A model generated the notes under the pieces. That model did no database searches, was not told the DNA's origin, and saw only the letters and a list, made by a program, of their open reading frames with translations. Of a stretch of 64,000 nucleotides of DNA, positions 22,320 through 33,610 are shown piece after piece (positions within the stretch are counted from its first letter, which is position 1; each line of letters begins with the position of its first letter). Made by a program: the position numbers and the translations under genes. This DNA comes from Nannochloris sp. 'desiccata' (Eukaryota > Chlorophyta > Trebouxiophyceae > Chlorellales > Chlorellaceae), in NCBI GenBank assembly GCA_019044685.2, contig JAGTXX020000009.1, positions 868,001 to 932,000 of the forward strand. The letters run 5' to 3'.

Positions 22320-24420
22320 TCAGCTGTTTGCTTCACTACTGCCTTCAACAGCTTGTTCACTTTTGATTTCCCCTTGCTCCTCCTCTAATTCAACGTCTAG
22401 TTCAAGAACGGCAGCAAGGTGTGCTGGCGAAGGCATGGTCACCACGTTGTCCTGCTTCTCTTTCCTTCGACCCTTCTTAAAGAACGCCTCCCTGGGTATA
22501 TCTTTAGCCATCTCCGTGTAGGGCCGCAGAGATAAGACATTAAATCCCACCATGGACAGCAGCACTTGAGCAGCTGTGACGTTTTCACCCACGTCCTTCA
22601 GCGCAGCCTCTGCATCTTTTTGACGAACAGCGTGGTAGGGGTTTGCAGCAATGAGGCGCAGCACTGCTTTATAGTGCTTTGCTTCCCAGAGACGAGAGCC
22701 ATCACTGCCAACTGGAGGATCGATTGTTTCTGGACGTTCCAAAGCTTCAGCGACCTCCATTTGAGGCTTTAACAACGTTTTAACCACGCCTGCAAGCAAG
22801 AATTAACAAGCAAACACATGTTGAGATTATTATTTGGCAATAAACAAGAGTATAAAAACACCAGAAGCAATTTCTTACCTTTCTCCCAGCTCTTGGACTG
22901 CTTGGCGTAGCCAACACAAATTTTGAGAAGGTGAATGTTGCCACCACACACTGACCACACTTTCTTCCAGTCTTCCGGTGTCATTTTCAGAGCTAAAGTC
23001 TTAATCTCTTTAGATTGAGCTATCAAGCCTGGCCAATCTTCCAAAACCCCATTCCTGTTGAGCACTTTGCCGCCACAAAGATACACAAAGGCCTCGGCGC
23101 TCGTCAGATCACCCAACACTTGGTCATCACGTGAGTTTGCATCATAGCCCTCTGGAACCATTAGTAAAAGAAATAGTAATTAGCAATACGATAAAACAGT
23201 CTTCATTGGTATTCGTGATAAAGGAAATTGATAGAACTTGCGGTTTTGTAGCCACGAGATCATAAAAAACTCCGACGAGGCAAGAACTACATGTGCCAAG
23301 TGTTCTTCCTTGCAACTGCGCTTGAGAAACTCTATCAACTGTTTCAATGCCACCGCATCTTTACGTTTCCACAGTGTCAAGGCATTTACCTCATCTGCGC
23401 AATAAAATGGAAGAAAGGAGGGATTTTATTAAAAACAGAAGAGGGGAAGTGAAATTGACGGCAGGTAATATCACTATTGAAGCAGCGCACCGATAACAAT
23501 AACAGGCTTCTTTTGCCCAGGTGGTATGTTCTGTAAAAGGAAATCGTATGTATCAATAACAGCCTTCAAGTCGGTTGCCTTATCAACGGGGAAAAATTCT
23601 TCAAAAACTGCTTTAAAAACGGCCTCTGTGGAGGTGGCAGCGGTAGTGATTTGTTTTTCCTGGTCAGGGTAAAACATAGTATAAAGCTTGGAAAGAGGGT
23701 CCAATTGGGAAGCAAGTAACTTAATAAACTTCATGTCCAGCTGTGAAGGGAGTTTGCGTGCCAGGTTGCGCAGTTCCATTGCCATGAACTCTGGGGTGGA
23801 GACATCTTTGCGGCCACAGTTTAAATAAGTCACACGTGACTTTTCTTTCTCTATAATCGACCTCAATAATGCCTGCATGGTTCAGGTTTGAGAATTTCAT
23901 GTTAAAATGAATGAGAGTGATGTACAGTGTGTCAAAACGGCGACTGTGCTGATGCTCAACTGACGTTGGCATAACTTACCGACTTTCCACTGTTTTTGGG
24001 GCCAAGCAGCAGAAGAGATACTTTGGGCGCGCCATTCAAGTGTTCAATGATCATGTCATACTCCTCCTTACGGTTGAAGAAGCTGTTCTCGATGTCTGGA
24101 TCTATTTTCGTCGCTGAAAAATCGGGCCACACGTCAGGCATGTGTGGTTGGCCAGCAATAGCATCATCCTCTTTCGTGGCACGTGGAATGTGTGCTAATG
24201 TACGTAGAATACTCCGCTGAAGGTCCCTTGGAAAGATGGAGGGCAACTTGGGATAACTAGACTGGGAACGCCGGCCACAAACTTGTGTTGAACAAGGGCG
24301 TTGCAGACGACGACATCCAAAGCGTAGCGTTGCCACCACTGCCGTTGCCGCTCGAGGAGCTGTTGGCTTGAAGGGGAGAGGCTTTCCGCAATGAATGATG
24401 CTCAGAGAACTGAATGAAGG
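22320..24420 (-). CDS. Organelle-type P-loop ATPase, archaeal-ATPase-like (copy A)
   Basis: Five exons join in phase: 23980..~24400, 23491..23872, 23242..23394, 22879..23151 and 22320..22789. Walker A is LLLLGPKNSGKS at the end of the first exon; Walker B is VIVIDEVNAL, split by an intron. The C-terminus is helical and Glu-rich. It is paralogous to the gene at 51.8-53.6 kb in exon order and in motifs (CGGNI.LL, LLSM..N.L.LRP, D.PRE). The fold belongs to the AAA/STAND-type 'archaeal ATPase' group found in some algae; the cellular role is unknown. The Arg-rich start lacks an evident ATG: the frame is open to about 24410, where an acceptor-like CATTCAG lies, so a small first exon is missing. The third intron appears to be GC-AG. 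Confidence 0.75.
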
Positions 24421-24429
24421 TGAGGAAGC

Positions 24430-25640
24430 AAAACATTATTCAAAAAATAAAAATGTAGATTCAATTTATAAGCAACAGAGGCTTTGCAGTGCAGAGTTAA
24501 CCCTACTGGCCGCAAAGCTTCAATAAAGTTCAAGCATACATGGTGGCAAAGTTGTTGCTGGTTGCTAGAGATGCAGCGCAGAATTAATTTTGATCGAGAA
24601 AAAAGATAAAAAATCTTGTGGATTTTGATGATTTACGTGCACTTTAAAACCGCGTGATGTCATTCTGTGGTCGAAGGAATTTTACATAGAAATGTTGTGC
24701 AGCAGTACTCGTGGCAGTTCAAGATTTGCTTGACAAATTAAAAAAATCCTCCAATCGCCGCCGAGCACAGCATGGCTGTTTGAACAATGTTTGGTTGGCA
24801 CAGAGGGCTTCTCCGCCCCACAGCGGACCTCGAGAAACGTCCGCTGAACGATATTCTGCTATTCGTCGGGGGGGTTGGAACCGAGGGAAGCTGCAGCCGT
24901 CGGTTCCAGGGCCGGGGCAGGTCCGAGCTGGAGTGTAAAGGCATATAAAGAGATGACGAGTCTAGAGGTGTAAGACAGATTTTCATCTTGGTTTATCCGA
25001 GGAGAGGGTCCGCTGCCCGGACTGAGCGGGGTGGCGGACAAGCCCGCACTGGGCAGGAGAAGCTGTAGGCTGGGCAGAAGCGGCGGTGGAATGCGAATCA
25101 TCGCGCATGCCTCTCCCTCTTGGGAAACAAAAGTCTGAATTATTTTAGCAACTTTGGCGAGGTTCAGGCGACAAACGGTTTCCTACCATTTTTTCAGGGA
25201 AGGACTTTGTTTCCTAGAACAATATTTTTTATGAAATCTGAAGGCGCAGCCAGCCAGCTCCATCAAGTTTTGTGCGTGGCTGCTTCTCTGGTTAGGAGGC
25301 CACCGCATGGAATCGTGGCTTACGTGGGTGGGTTGCACCGCTTCTTCTATGCCCTTGTAGTCTTGCCCGGTGCTAAATCATTGTTTAAATTCGAGGTGCA
25401 GCACGCAGGAGTGAGCGCGCTGGTTCATCAGTTTCAACGTGCACATTTGTTTCTTGTGATTGAGAGATAACAGAGAAGGTCTTCCGGCCCTGGTTTCAGT
25501 GCATTGCCGTTACTCATACGCCTCGGCCTGATAAGGGCCATTGTTCCAAACCGCGAAAAGCGGTGATCAGTCCTTGAAATCGCTCTTGTTTTGAGAGCCA
25601 TTGATCTCTACTAGCATATTTACCTTTAAGCAGCTCTACG
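24430..25640. other. Intergenic region, no gene supported
   Basis: About 1.2 kb between divergent genes (ATPase copy A and RLT). It holds a GC-rich stretch (24740..25100) with a TATATAAAG-like site at about 24943. The open frames crossing it lack ATG starts or domain features. Confidence 0.4.
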
Positions 25641-28600
25641 ATGGAGGGAAACCACGCAGATGCAACAAATGCAGTAGATCAAGGTGTGTACATGCTATTT
25701 TGAGCTATATTCCAACCTTCATGAAGCGTTGCTGGGTGCTTTTTTACCACGCCCCACTACCCCGCTGGTTTTCCTTCTTCTTTTTATTGCTGATTCTTCT
25801 TATTTCTCATTCAACTGACTTGTTTCCCTCTAGTATTTGATTGTCATGCAGCAGGTGGTGGACCTACTCCACCCACTGGCGGAAGCAAACGCCCACCTCA
25901 ACAAAAAACTCCCGAACAAAAAGCTGCCCTGGAGAATCTATTTCAAGAGAAACAAATGCCCAATGAAGCAGAGAAACGAGCTGTAGGCGATTCAATTGGC
26001 CTGACTATTGATCAAGTTAGCACATGGTTTAATCATAGAAGGCGAAAAGAAAGAGAAAGCCAAAAGGCGGCAGCAGCAACAGGTGCTGCTGGTGACAGGG
26101 CAGCTCTTCCTACTACGAACGTTGCTAGTACAGCAGAAAAGGGTACTAAGAAAACTAAAAATCCTTCTAAAAGTAACACTCCTGCAAACGCCCCTACCAC
26201 TGCTCCCCCCGTTGCTGCCTTCAACCAAAACCAAGGAAAAGTCGAACAAATCGAAAAAGTCCAGCAACCCCAAGAAATTGAAGGATATGATAATCTAGAC
26301 CTTACCTCCTTAGATCCATCTCAACTTGCCCGTCTCCAAGAATACAATGAAATTCTTGTTGCTGCTCGTGCTACTTTAGAGGCACCCTATCGTGAAGATG
26401 GTCCCCCACTAGGATTAGATTTTGATGATGTTCCTGCAATCTCACCTTCCCGAGGTGGTGGTGGCGGGGGAAAAGGAACCAAACGACGGAAAATGAGTGA
26501 CGATGACCCAGATTTTGATCTACACGGTACTCGTAGTGGTGGTGGGAAGAAAGGGAGAGTTACTGGCGGTGGAAGTCGTCCCTTAACTGGCGTTGATGCT
26601 GGGAATACTGCTGATGATGCCGGGCTGATGTCGGCACTAATTACTGAACGTGCTCGAGAGCAAGTGGAACGACTTGAAGCTGCAATTAAGCGAGAATATG
26701 AGAAATTAGAACACTTTAAAGACACTCAAGATGCCAGGCTGGTGAAAGAACGAGAGCGTGAGATAGCAAGGCTTGAAATTGAGCACCGCCGTCACTTGGA
26801 ACGGGTTTTAAGAGAGCAAAGAAAAGAGGAAGAAAGAAGGTTGAAAGAAGATATTCGCATGCGTGCTCTTCAGGAGAAGGAAGAAAAACGTCTAGCGTTA
26901 GTTAGAGAACGTGAATTGAAAGCAGAGAAGCTACGTCTTGAAAAGGAAGAGAAAAAACGAGAGAGAGATGCTTTGCGAGCGTTGAATCAACAAGGCCGGC
27001 AAACAATGCGGTTAAGGGAACGCGGCCCGTCTAACAGAACTGGAGGTCCCAAGGATGATTTAGATATTGAATGGGAGGTTTTAATGGACGAGTATCGTCA
27101 ACGTACGAACCTTCCGATTGAGATACCAACTCCAGTTGAAGGTGCAGCTGCCCCTGAAGGGTTCCCTCCGCTGCCGACACGGCCAGTATTTCCGCATCCA
27201 GAAAAAGTTGAAATGCCTCCTGCATTAGTTTTATCCGCTGATATCACTAGCAATTCCAGTGATATGAAGACAGAAACAACACGCGTATTAGACACTACTA
27301 CACTGGTATCTTCTTCTTCTTCTAATAGCAGTCATAATGCTGGTCCTTTGCTCTCTGCATGGGTCTCTTTATCGACCTTCTCCCCCGTCTTGGGAATAAC
27401 CTGCCCTTCGTTGGATGAGCTCGTAGCAGCCCTTGCAACAGGAATTTCAAGTAAAATCTTATCTCAAGTGCACATTGGAATACTTAGATTGCTTCAAGCT
27501 GATGCTGAGGAGGCCTTTATACTGGGAGAAGGGCACGTGGGAGCTGCGGAAGCAAAGGCAGCGGCAGCAGCAGCGGCGGCAGGAGCCAACCATATTCATA
27601 TTATTACACCTGGTGCCATGCTTTTGGAGGAGGCTGCAGCATGGGGTTTCAATGTAGACGCATGGAGAGCACATCTGCATGCACTCACCTGGCCAGAGAT
27701 CGCTAGAGAATTAGCAATAGCAGCAGGGTTAGGGCGCCGGCGCCCTCAGCTCCGTCTCCGTGGAGAGATCACCCGGATGGGGAAAGAAGGCGAAGACGTA
27801 GTTGCAGGGTGTAAAAACGCAGATTCAAATACTATTGAACTTCAATTGCCTTCCCGTCTTGCTGCTGGCACGGTAAAAGGTGCAGCATGGCTTGTTTTGA
27901 AGGACGCAGGGCATGAAGGGTTGCATGTTGAAGAAATCGCTCGTCGAATTCAACAGCAAGGGCATCGTGACTTGAGAACGAGTAAGAATCCAGAGACTTC
28001 AGTCTCAGGTTCTTTAGCGAGAGATGTTCTTTTTGAACGTGTTGCTCCTGCTACGTTTGCGTTGCAGTCTTTGAGAGCGCACCATCGCAAGATTTCTATG
28101 CAAGGGGCAGAAGCTGGTGGTGGTGGTGACGGTGGTGGTGACGGCGAAGCTGCTGCTGATGATGCTGTGAAGAAAGAAGAAGAAGAAGATACCACCCCTA
28201 AACAAAAGAAGGGTAAGCAAGAACGCGCTGCGACTCCATCAGTGGAGGGAGTAAAGAAAGAAGAAGAAGAAGAAAACAGCCATCAGGAGGACGCTGCGCA
28301 GGAGAAAGACGATGACGCGGAAGAAGAAGAAGAGGAGGAGGAGGAGGAAGAAAGCGAGGAAGAAGAAGAACGTCGCCGTCGTGATGAAGCACATCTAGGC
28401 GAATCCTGGGTAGCTGCTTTACGAGATGGTGATTACGATGCTCTACCTTTGAGCGAGCGGGTGACCATGTTGAGCTCACTGTGCCAGCTGGCATTAGAAT
28501 CTCCAACTGTTCGAGACATCCTAGACCGTCGTTTAGATGAACAAGCGAAGATCCGAAGACAAACGTGGGAAGATGCGAAAAATGAAGCTGCTTTGCTAAG

Positions 28601-30878
28601 GCAGAAAAAACAAGCTGCTGAGCAAGCAGCAAAGGAAAGAGCAGCAGCGGCAGCAGCAGCAGCACAAACACAAACACAGGCAGGCGCTGGTGGTAGCTCA
28701 GCAGCTCCAATGGAGATTGAAGGACAACCACCACCACCACAACCTGTCACAATTAATTCGAATGGTACTATTGTACCTTCATTCGTAGGAAACCTTGTAG
28801 CCCATGATCCTGTTGCCGCAGCAGAGATCGCGGCTGATAATAGGACAGCAGCGCTTCACCGCCAAGCTCGTGCTGAGGCTGCTCTGCGAGGTATGGAAGC
28901 AAACGCTGTTCGTGCTGAACCTTTAGGTATGGATCGACGATTTAACAAGTACTGGAGGTTCGTAAGAGATACTAGGATGAACAATGAGAGTGGCAGTAGT
29001 GATGTAGCGCAGGAGGCAGGTTCGGGGCGTGTGTTTATAGAAAGTCAAGAAGATGGCTCTTTGCGAGTAATTTGCACAGAAGAATCTCTAGCAGCGTTGA
29101 TGGCATCTTTAGATCGTCGTGGACCTAGAGAAAAGATTCTGTTTAGCAATTTGCAGAAACATAAAAACGCTTTGATCGCTGCTATGCCTGCTGTGCCGCT
29201 CGCGCCACAAGCCGCAGGTACCACCACTACATCTAGTGCTAAAGTCCTTGCCGAGCTTCAAGCTTCATGTCCATTATCTGCCCTCGAAGCAACTAGTTCA
29301 TTACCAGAAAAGTCAAAGCGCATGTCTTTAGTCAAACCTTTCTTAAAATCCGAATCAGCTGCAATGACGGTTCTTAAAGGAGATTTTCTTTCGGTCGAAT
29401 ACTCCATTCCAGAGGAAGATTTAAGTGAAGATTTTGACCCTGACGAATGGAGAGCTGCAGTAGAAGCTGCTCAATATCCCGTACAGCTCCGTACATGCCT
29501 GGGACATTTAGAAAGTGCCCTTCATGACAGCGCCCTAGACTCATCATTTAATAGAGAGCCGTTGTTGGTAAAAGGGGCCTGGATACCTATTGGAGAGGAG
29601 GTAGCTACGGCTATGCCTGGGAGTAGTGCAGCAGAGATGAGTTTACCCATGTCTCCTGTTGCACCTACGAAATACCAGAGTGGAGGAGAAAAAGAAGGTG
29701 GCGGTGGCGGTGTTACCGGAGAGGTTACTACTGCTGAACACTTAGCATGGCTTCCTCCTACCATTAGCGCAATCTCTCTACGTCTTGCTACTTTAGATGC
29801 CTGTCTTAAATATGGTAACGATACCGCTGGTCGTGATTCTCTGCTGGGGTATCATCACGTACTACGACCAGGGAAACTTCCATTTGAAAAGAAACAGAAG
29901 AAAGCAGGTACTTTTTCAAGTAATGCTGCTGCTACTGATATGGATACTGATACTGCCACTATTCCTAATCTCGCTACTACTAGTACAACGACTGCTACCA
30001 CTTCTAGAGAGTTCCCAGGTGTTACGAGCGTCTTACTCGGCCCCGCTTTCGATGGCTATGGTAGAATTAAACCGGTCCTCTTCCCACCTTTCCCTTATCG
30101 GTTATTATTCACTCCTAGAGTTGATTTCACATTTGATGCTGAGTTATTTCGCAAACATATTGCTAACGATAGCGATGAGCCACTCAACACACCAGGCGGT
30201 CTTGGTGGCGGCGGTGGTGGCGGGATCAATGGTGGATATCGTGGAGGTAGACCAAAAGGAAGTAAGAATAAAGCTATTAATAGAACGAGTATTGGAGCTA
30301 GCGGTGGTGCTGTTGTAGCCGGTGCTGCTGGTCCCCTTGCTGTCGGTGGGGCAAAGCAACGGGTTCCTTCAGCGGCAGGTGGCAGCAGCGGTGGTGGTGG
30401 TGGTGGTGGTGCCGGCAAGAAACGAGCAGGTGGTCCAGGAACAGGTCATCGCAGTGCGCTTGCTAAGGAACTTGGTGCTCGTTCAGATTCTGACAAGCAT
30501 TATGGCTCAGATTACGAAGATGAAGAAAGACGAGAGGAGCGAGAATATATGAGTGGTATGTTACTGCACTCGTCGTCTGGTCAGGGGCAGTATACTGAAG
30601 AAGGTTCTGAAGAACCCTCTGGTGTGGCTGCTACTGCTGCTGTTGCTGCTGCTGCCAATGCCGGTGGTTCCTTTGAACAAGAGGAGGAAGGATTCTTCGA
30701 TGAATTGGAAGAGGAAGAAGAAGAAGAAGAAGAAGAAGAAGAGGAGGACGCCGGAGAAGAAGGTGCTCCAGTGGATGAGTATCAACCAAGTGAAGATGAA
30801 GAAGCACCGAGTGATGATGAGGAGGATGAGGATAGTGTTGAAGAAGAAAGCGATATCGATATAGAAGACGATGAGTAG
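25641..30878 (+). CDS. RLT: Homeobox-DDT chromatin protein, RLT (RINGLET) type
   Basis: Exon 1 (25641..25683) joins exon 2 (25834..30878) across a 150-base intron, about 1,695 residues. Domains in order: homeodomain near residues 35-88 with recognition helix WFNHRRRKER; a basic-acidic coiled coil (about 225-345); DDT domain near 520-575 (WVSLSTFSPVLG, LDELVAALATG, ILSQVHIGILRLL); HARE-HTH near 693-760 (AAWLVLKDAGHEGLHVEEIA); WHIM1 near 885 (LPLSERVTMLSSLCQLAL); WHIM2/WSD near 1044 (LGMDRRFNKYWRF); an AT-hook (GGRPKGSKNK) near 1486; and a poly-acidic tail. This is the architecture of plant RLT1/RLT2, which partner ISWI remodellers in nucleosome spacing. Poly-Glu, poly-Ala and poly-Gly inserts are frequent. 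An alternative acceptor 18 bases downstream (exon from 25852) also keeps frame. Very confident. Confidence 0.92.
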
Positions 30879-31233
30879 AATATATAAACATATTGATTAT
30901 TTTAATGTCAAGTAGGTAGCATAGTGTTCTGTTGGGTTTTCTTTCTTTTTGGTTATGTTGGATAGTGTAAATAATATAAAATGTTTAAAGAAAAAATCTA
31001 ATCTAAATAATAGCAGATGGAAAAGAAGGGAAGAGAAAAAAAGGGTAAATACCAGAACGCTATACCGCAAATTAAAGAAAGAAAGGGAAAAAACAGAAAA
31101 CCATGCAAACACAGGGAAAAAAAATTGGGGCAAAGGATTTATTCGCTAATCAATTAATTCGCTATACGTGCACTCATATACAAAAAAGTGGCTTAGATAA
31201 AACAAAAAAGGCTAATTTTCCATTATAACTATT
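30879..31233. terminator. Shared 3' intergenic region, RLT / hydrolase
   Basis: A 355-base AT-rich gap between convergent genes; it should hold both 3' UTRs and polyadenylation sites. No discrete signal is distinct enough to name. Confidence 0.35.
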
Positions 31234-33129
31234 TTAAAGACTCTTGATGAATTTCTCAACTTCTTCTATAAACCGCTCCGGAGCTTCTTCTTGTGGCATA
31301 TGGCCACAATTGTCAATCTCTACAAAGGCAGCACCAGGAAGTACCTTTGCTAACCGTTTACTATTCGCTACAGGCACTAAAACATCATCTTTCCCATGAA
31401 TAATCAATATTCTAATGTTGTGTTGACTGCATGCCACGGCCAATTTTTCCGCTTGAGACAAATGGCCATCTCCATCAACTGCAGAAGCAAGTGCATGCCA
31501 CAGTCCGGCCTTTTCAGAGAACCTTGCCCCCATAAACCGTAATATCCCGTACTCCCAACCGTGTACGAGTTGACCTAGGCGGTACGAGTCGACGTATTGC
31601 TTCGAAACTTTCTTTTTATCAAACCATGCTGAGGCGAGACCACGTTCCCAAAAAGATCTTGTACGGACGAGCTTACGTAGGAGAAGGACCATGAATGGGG
31701 TAGCAAGGACCAGAAATAAACGTAATATTTCGGACGTTATGGCGTGGAAAACTGCAGCTGCTACCCTACCAAGAGAATGGCGATGGTGGTGCCGGGGCTT
31801 GGCAGCAGCAGGATTGGTGCTCTTGTGCATCGGCTCTACATTGTTACCGTTCTCGATAGTGGAACTGCCATCTATGAGTACGAATCCATCTGCTGTCATG
31901 GTATCAGTAGATTCAGCATCATCTCCTAGAGGTATTTCACCAGGAAGGTCTTCAGCTCCAACCAGTTCTTCAGCCAACGCCACCCCCGTCGCCACTGCCC
32001 CCTCCTGCTTTGCTGCCTCAGGGACTCCAGTCCAAAAGGCAACAATCGCAGGAGCGACTAAGATCAGAGCTGAAATTTCTTCAGGATGGCGGATAGCGCC
32101 CTCTGCTGCAGAAGCACCTCCCATGGAATGGCCGATAAGCACTTTTTTAAGAGAGGAAAGTGGATGAGAAGCCAGTCGAGAAGACTTTGGTGATAATAGT
32201 AATACCCCAGAGGTATCACCATCGTAATTATTTTCAGTTTCTTCTTCTTCATGAGTGGTATTCGTGTTATTAATAATATTATTAAGCTCTGTATCTAAGA
32301 TACGTGCTGCAGCACGTCCATTAAAGGCTAAAGAATACGCTCCAGGCCAAGAAGGACGTTGCGAAAGTCCAAAGCCCGGCATGTCGTGGCTCGTCACCAA
32401 AGCACTACAGATTGTTGCTATTTTATTTTGGACCATACTCCATGAATACAGACTGGCTCCAAATCCATGAAGACAGTGGATAGCTACACTTGGCGGTGTA
32501 TCTAAAGTAGAAGACTGAGTTGCTGGTGCTTCTCTTTCTCCATTGCCAAATAATGCTTTTTTGTAATGGAGAGCCACTCCATTAACATTAAGAAAGAGAG
32601 AATCTGAAGAAGCTAGTTCCCGTTCTGAACGTTGTACCGCCTGAAAGTGTCGTTCAAGCAGCCACGAGCGGGATAATACTAGCGTTGAGAAGCAGAGAGC
32701 AGCGAGTGCCAGGGCATAGAGAGGCGAAAAACTGGTCGGGGTGGTGCGAGTGTAGAAGAAAATGCAAAGAATGAGACTAACTATCAGGCACGCTGTATCT
32801 TCTAGAAAAGTTAGCCTGGGAGAGAAATCTAGAGCTTCGATTATTGATTTAGGGTAGTAATCTTCAGCTACTGTTGGGTCGATTGCTGGAGTTAGTGCTT
32901 GCACGACATGAGCGGATGCTGCTCTGGCAAGCTTGGAACCATTGCCTGTGAGCTTGATGGCCAAAGATGCAGCGCCCCAAAGTTCATTAGGAACTTCGAT
33001 GTTCACCCATTTCACTCCTCCAATGCCTAGCTGAAGCTTTCCGCGTAATCGTTGAAATGCTGGGCGATTATGGAAATTTTGGGCAGCCAAGCTCTCTGAA
33101 GAGCGCGTGCGTGGTATACTTCGCATCAT
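31234..33129 (-). CDS. Membrane-associated alpha/beta hydrolase
   Basis: An intronless 631-residue frame from ATG at 33129. Two hydrophobic segments lie near residues 107-150 (ACLIVSLILCIFFY and LYALALAALCFSTLVL), suggesting a membrane anchor. The hydrolase domain follows: oxyanion region HCLHGFGASLYSW, nucleophile elbow GHSMGG with Ser335, acid region IIHGKDDVLVPV, and catalytic His in CGHMPQEEAPE. A long insert between elbow and acid carries a hydrophobic stretch (LVLATPFMVLLLRKL) and an acidic linker. The fold covers lipases, esterases and epoxide hydrolases; the substrate is unknown. It is convergent with RLT. Upstream lies the foreign block that starts near 33.6 kb. Confidence 0.88.
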   Translation of the reverse strand: MMRSIPRTRSSESLAAQNFHNRPAFQRLRGKLQLGIGGVKWVNIEVPNELWGAASLAIKLTGNGSKLARAASAHVVQALTPAIDPTVAEDYYPKSIIEALDFSPRLTFLEDTACLIVSLILCIFFYTRTTPTSFSPLYALALAALCFSTLVLSRSWLLERHFQAVQRSERELASSDSLFLNVNGVALHYKKALFGNGEREAPATQSSTLDTPPSVAIHCLHGFGASLYSWSMVQNKIATICSALVTSHDMPGFGLSQRPSWPGAYSLAFNGRAAARILDTELNNIINNTNTTHEEEETENNYDGDTSGVLLLSPKSSRLASHPLSSLKKVLIGHSMGGASAAEGAIRHPEEISALILVAPAIVAFWTGVPEAAKQEGAVATGVALAEELVGAEDLPGEIPLGDDAESTDTMTADGFVLIDGSSTIENGNNVEPMHKSTNPAAAKPRHHHRHSLGRVAAAVFHAITSEILRLFLVLATPFMVLLLRKLVRTRSFWERGLASAWFDKKKVSKQYVDSYRLGQLVHGWEYGILRFMGARFSEKAGLWHALASAVDGDGHLSQAEKLAVACSQHNIRILIIHGKDDVLVPVANSKRLAKVLPGAAFVEIDNCGHMPQEEAPERFIEEVEKFIKSL

Positions 33130-33610
33130 CTGAACTCCATATTGATGTGCAACGTATAATTGTAAATAATATTGCGATTATTAGCTCCAAATTTTCCAGG
33201 ATATCGTATTTTATCTGTTTGGCTCCGAAACAAATTTTGACAGGTATTTATACCTGGGGGAAGGCAGGGGGAGGCAGGGGGAAGAGGAGTTGGTTAATTT
33301 ATTTTCCCCCAGAAATATTTCAGGAAAATGCATTTCCAAGGTCTGCGGCCGCTGAGGAGCTGACTGAGACACCCCAAATCTCAGTGATCGATCAGACGAT
33401 CACAGTCTCAGTCAAGCTCGGTTGCCAGCACTCACCTGTGGCCACCCTCACCTAGAGTAAGACTGCCTCTGGTATGCAGTAGTAAGGCGCGCTGTCTTTA
33501 TATGGTTTTACAAGGCAGTGAAAAAAAAATTAAACAAACATGTGATCAGACGGCGTCGGGATCAGCAGCGCCTATTTTTAGCTTTGCTTTCATTTTTCAA
33601 GCATGACACA
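33130..33610. other. Junction region between host hydrolase and foreign block
   Basis: This holds the hydrolase promoter and probably the left border of the foreign block. Features: a near-palindrome CAGGTATTTATACCTG at about 33240, a G-rich run (GGGGGAAGGCAGGGGGAGGC), a hairpin GTGATCG/CGATCAC near 33382, and a CCATATAAAG-type reverse-strand TATA motif near 33497 like the one upstream of the first recombinase. No target-site duplication was found. Confidence 0.35.

Noticed and set aside
24738..25470. Several overlapping frames between ATPase copy A and RLT
   Set aside because: They rely on non-ATG starts, lack domains, and occur on both strands of a GC-rich stretch.
28198..28740. Leu-rich reverse frame inside the RLT gene
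   Set aside because: Antisense of Glu/Lys codons of RLT, which is well supported by domains.
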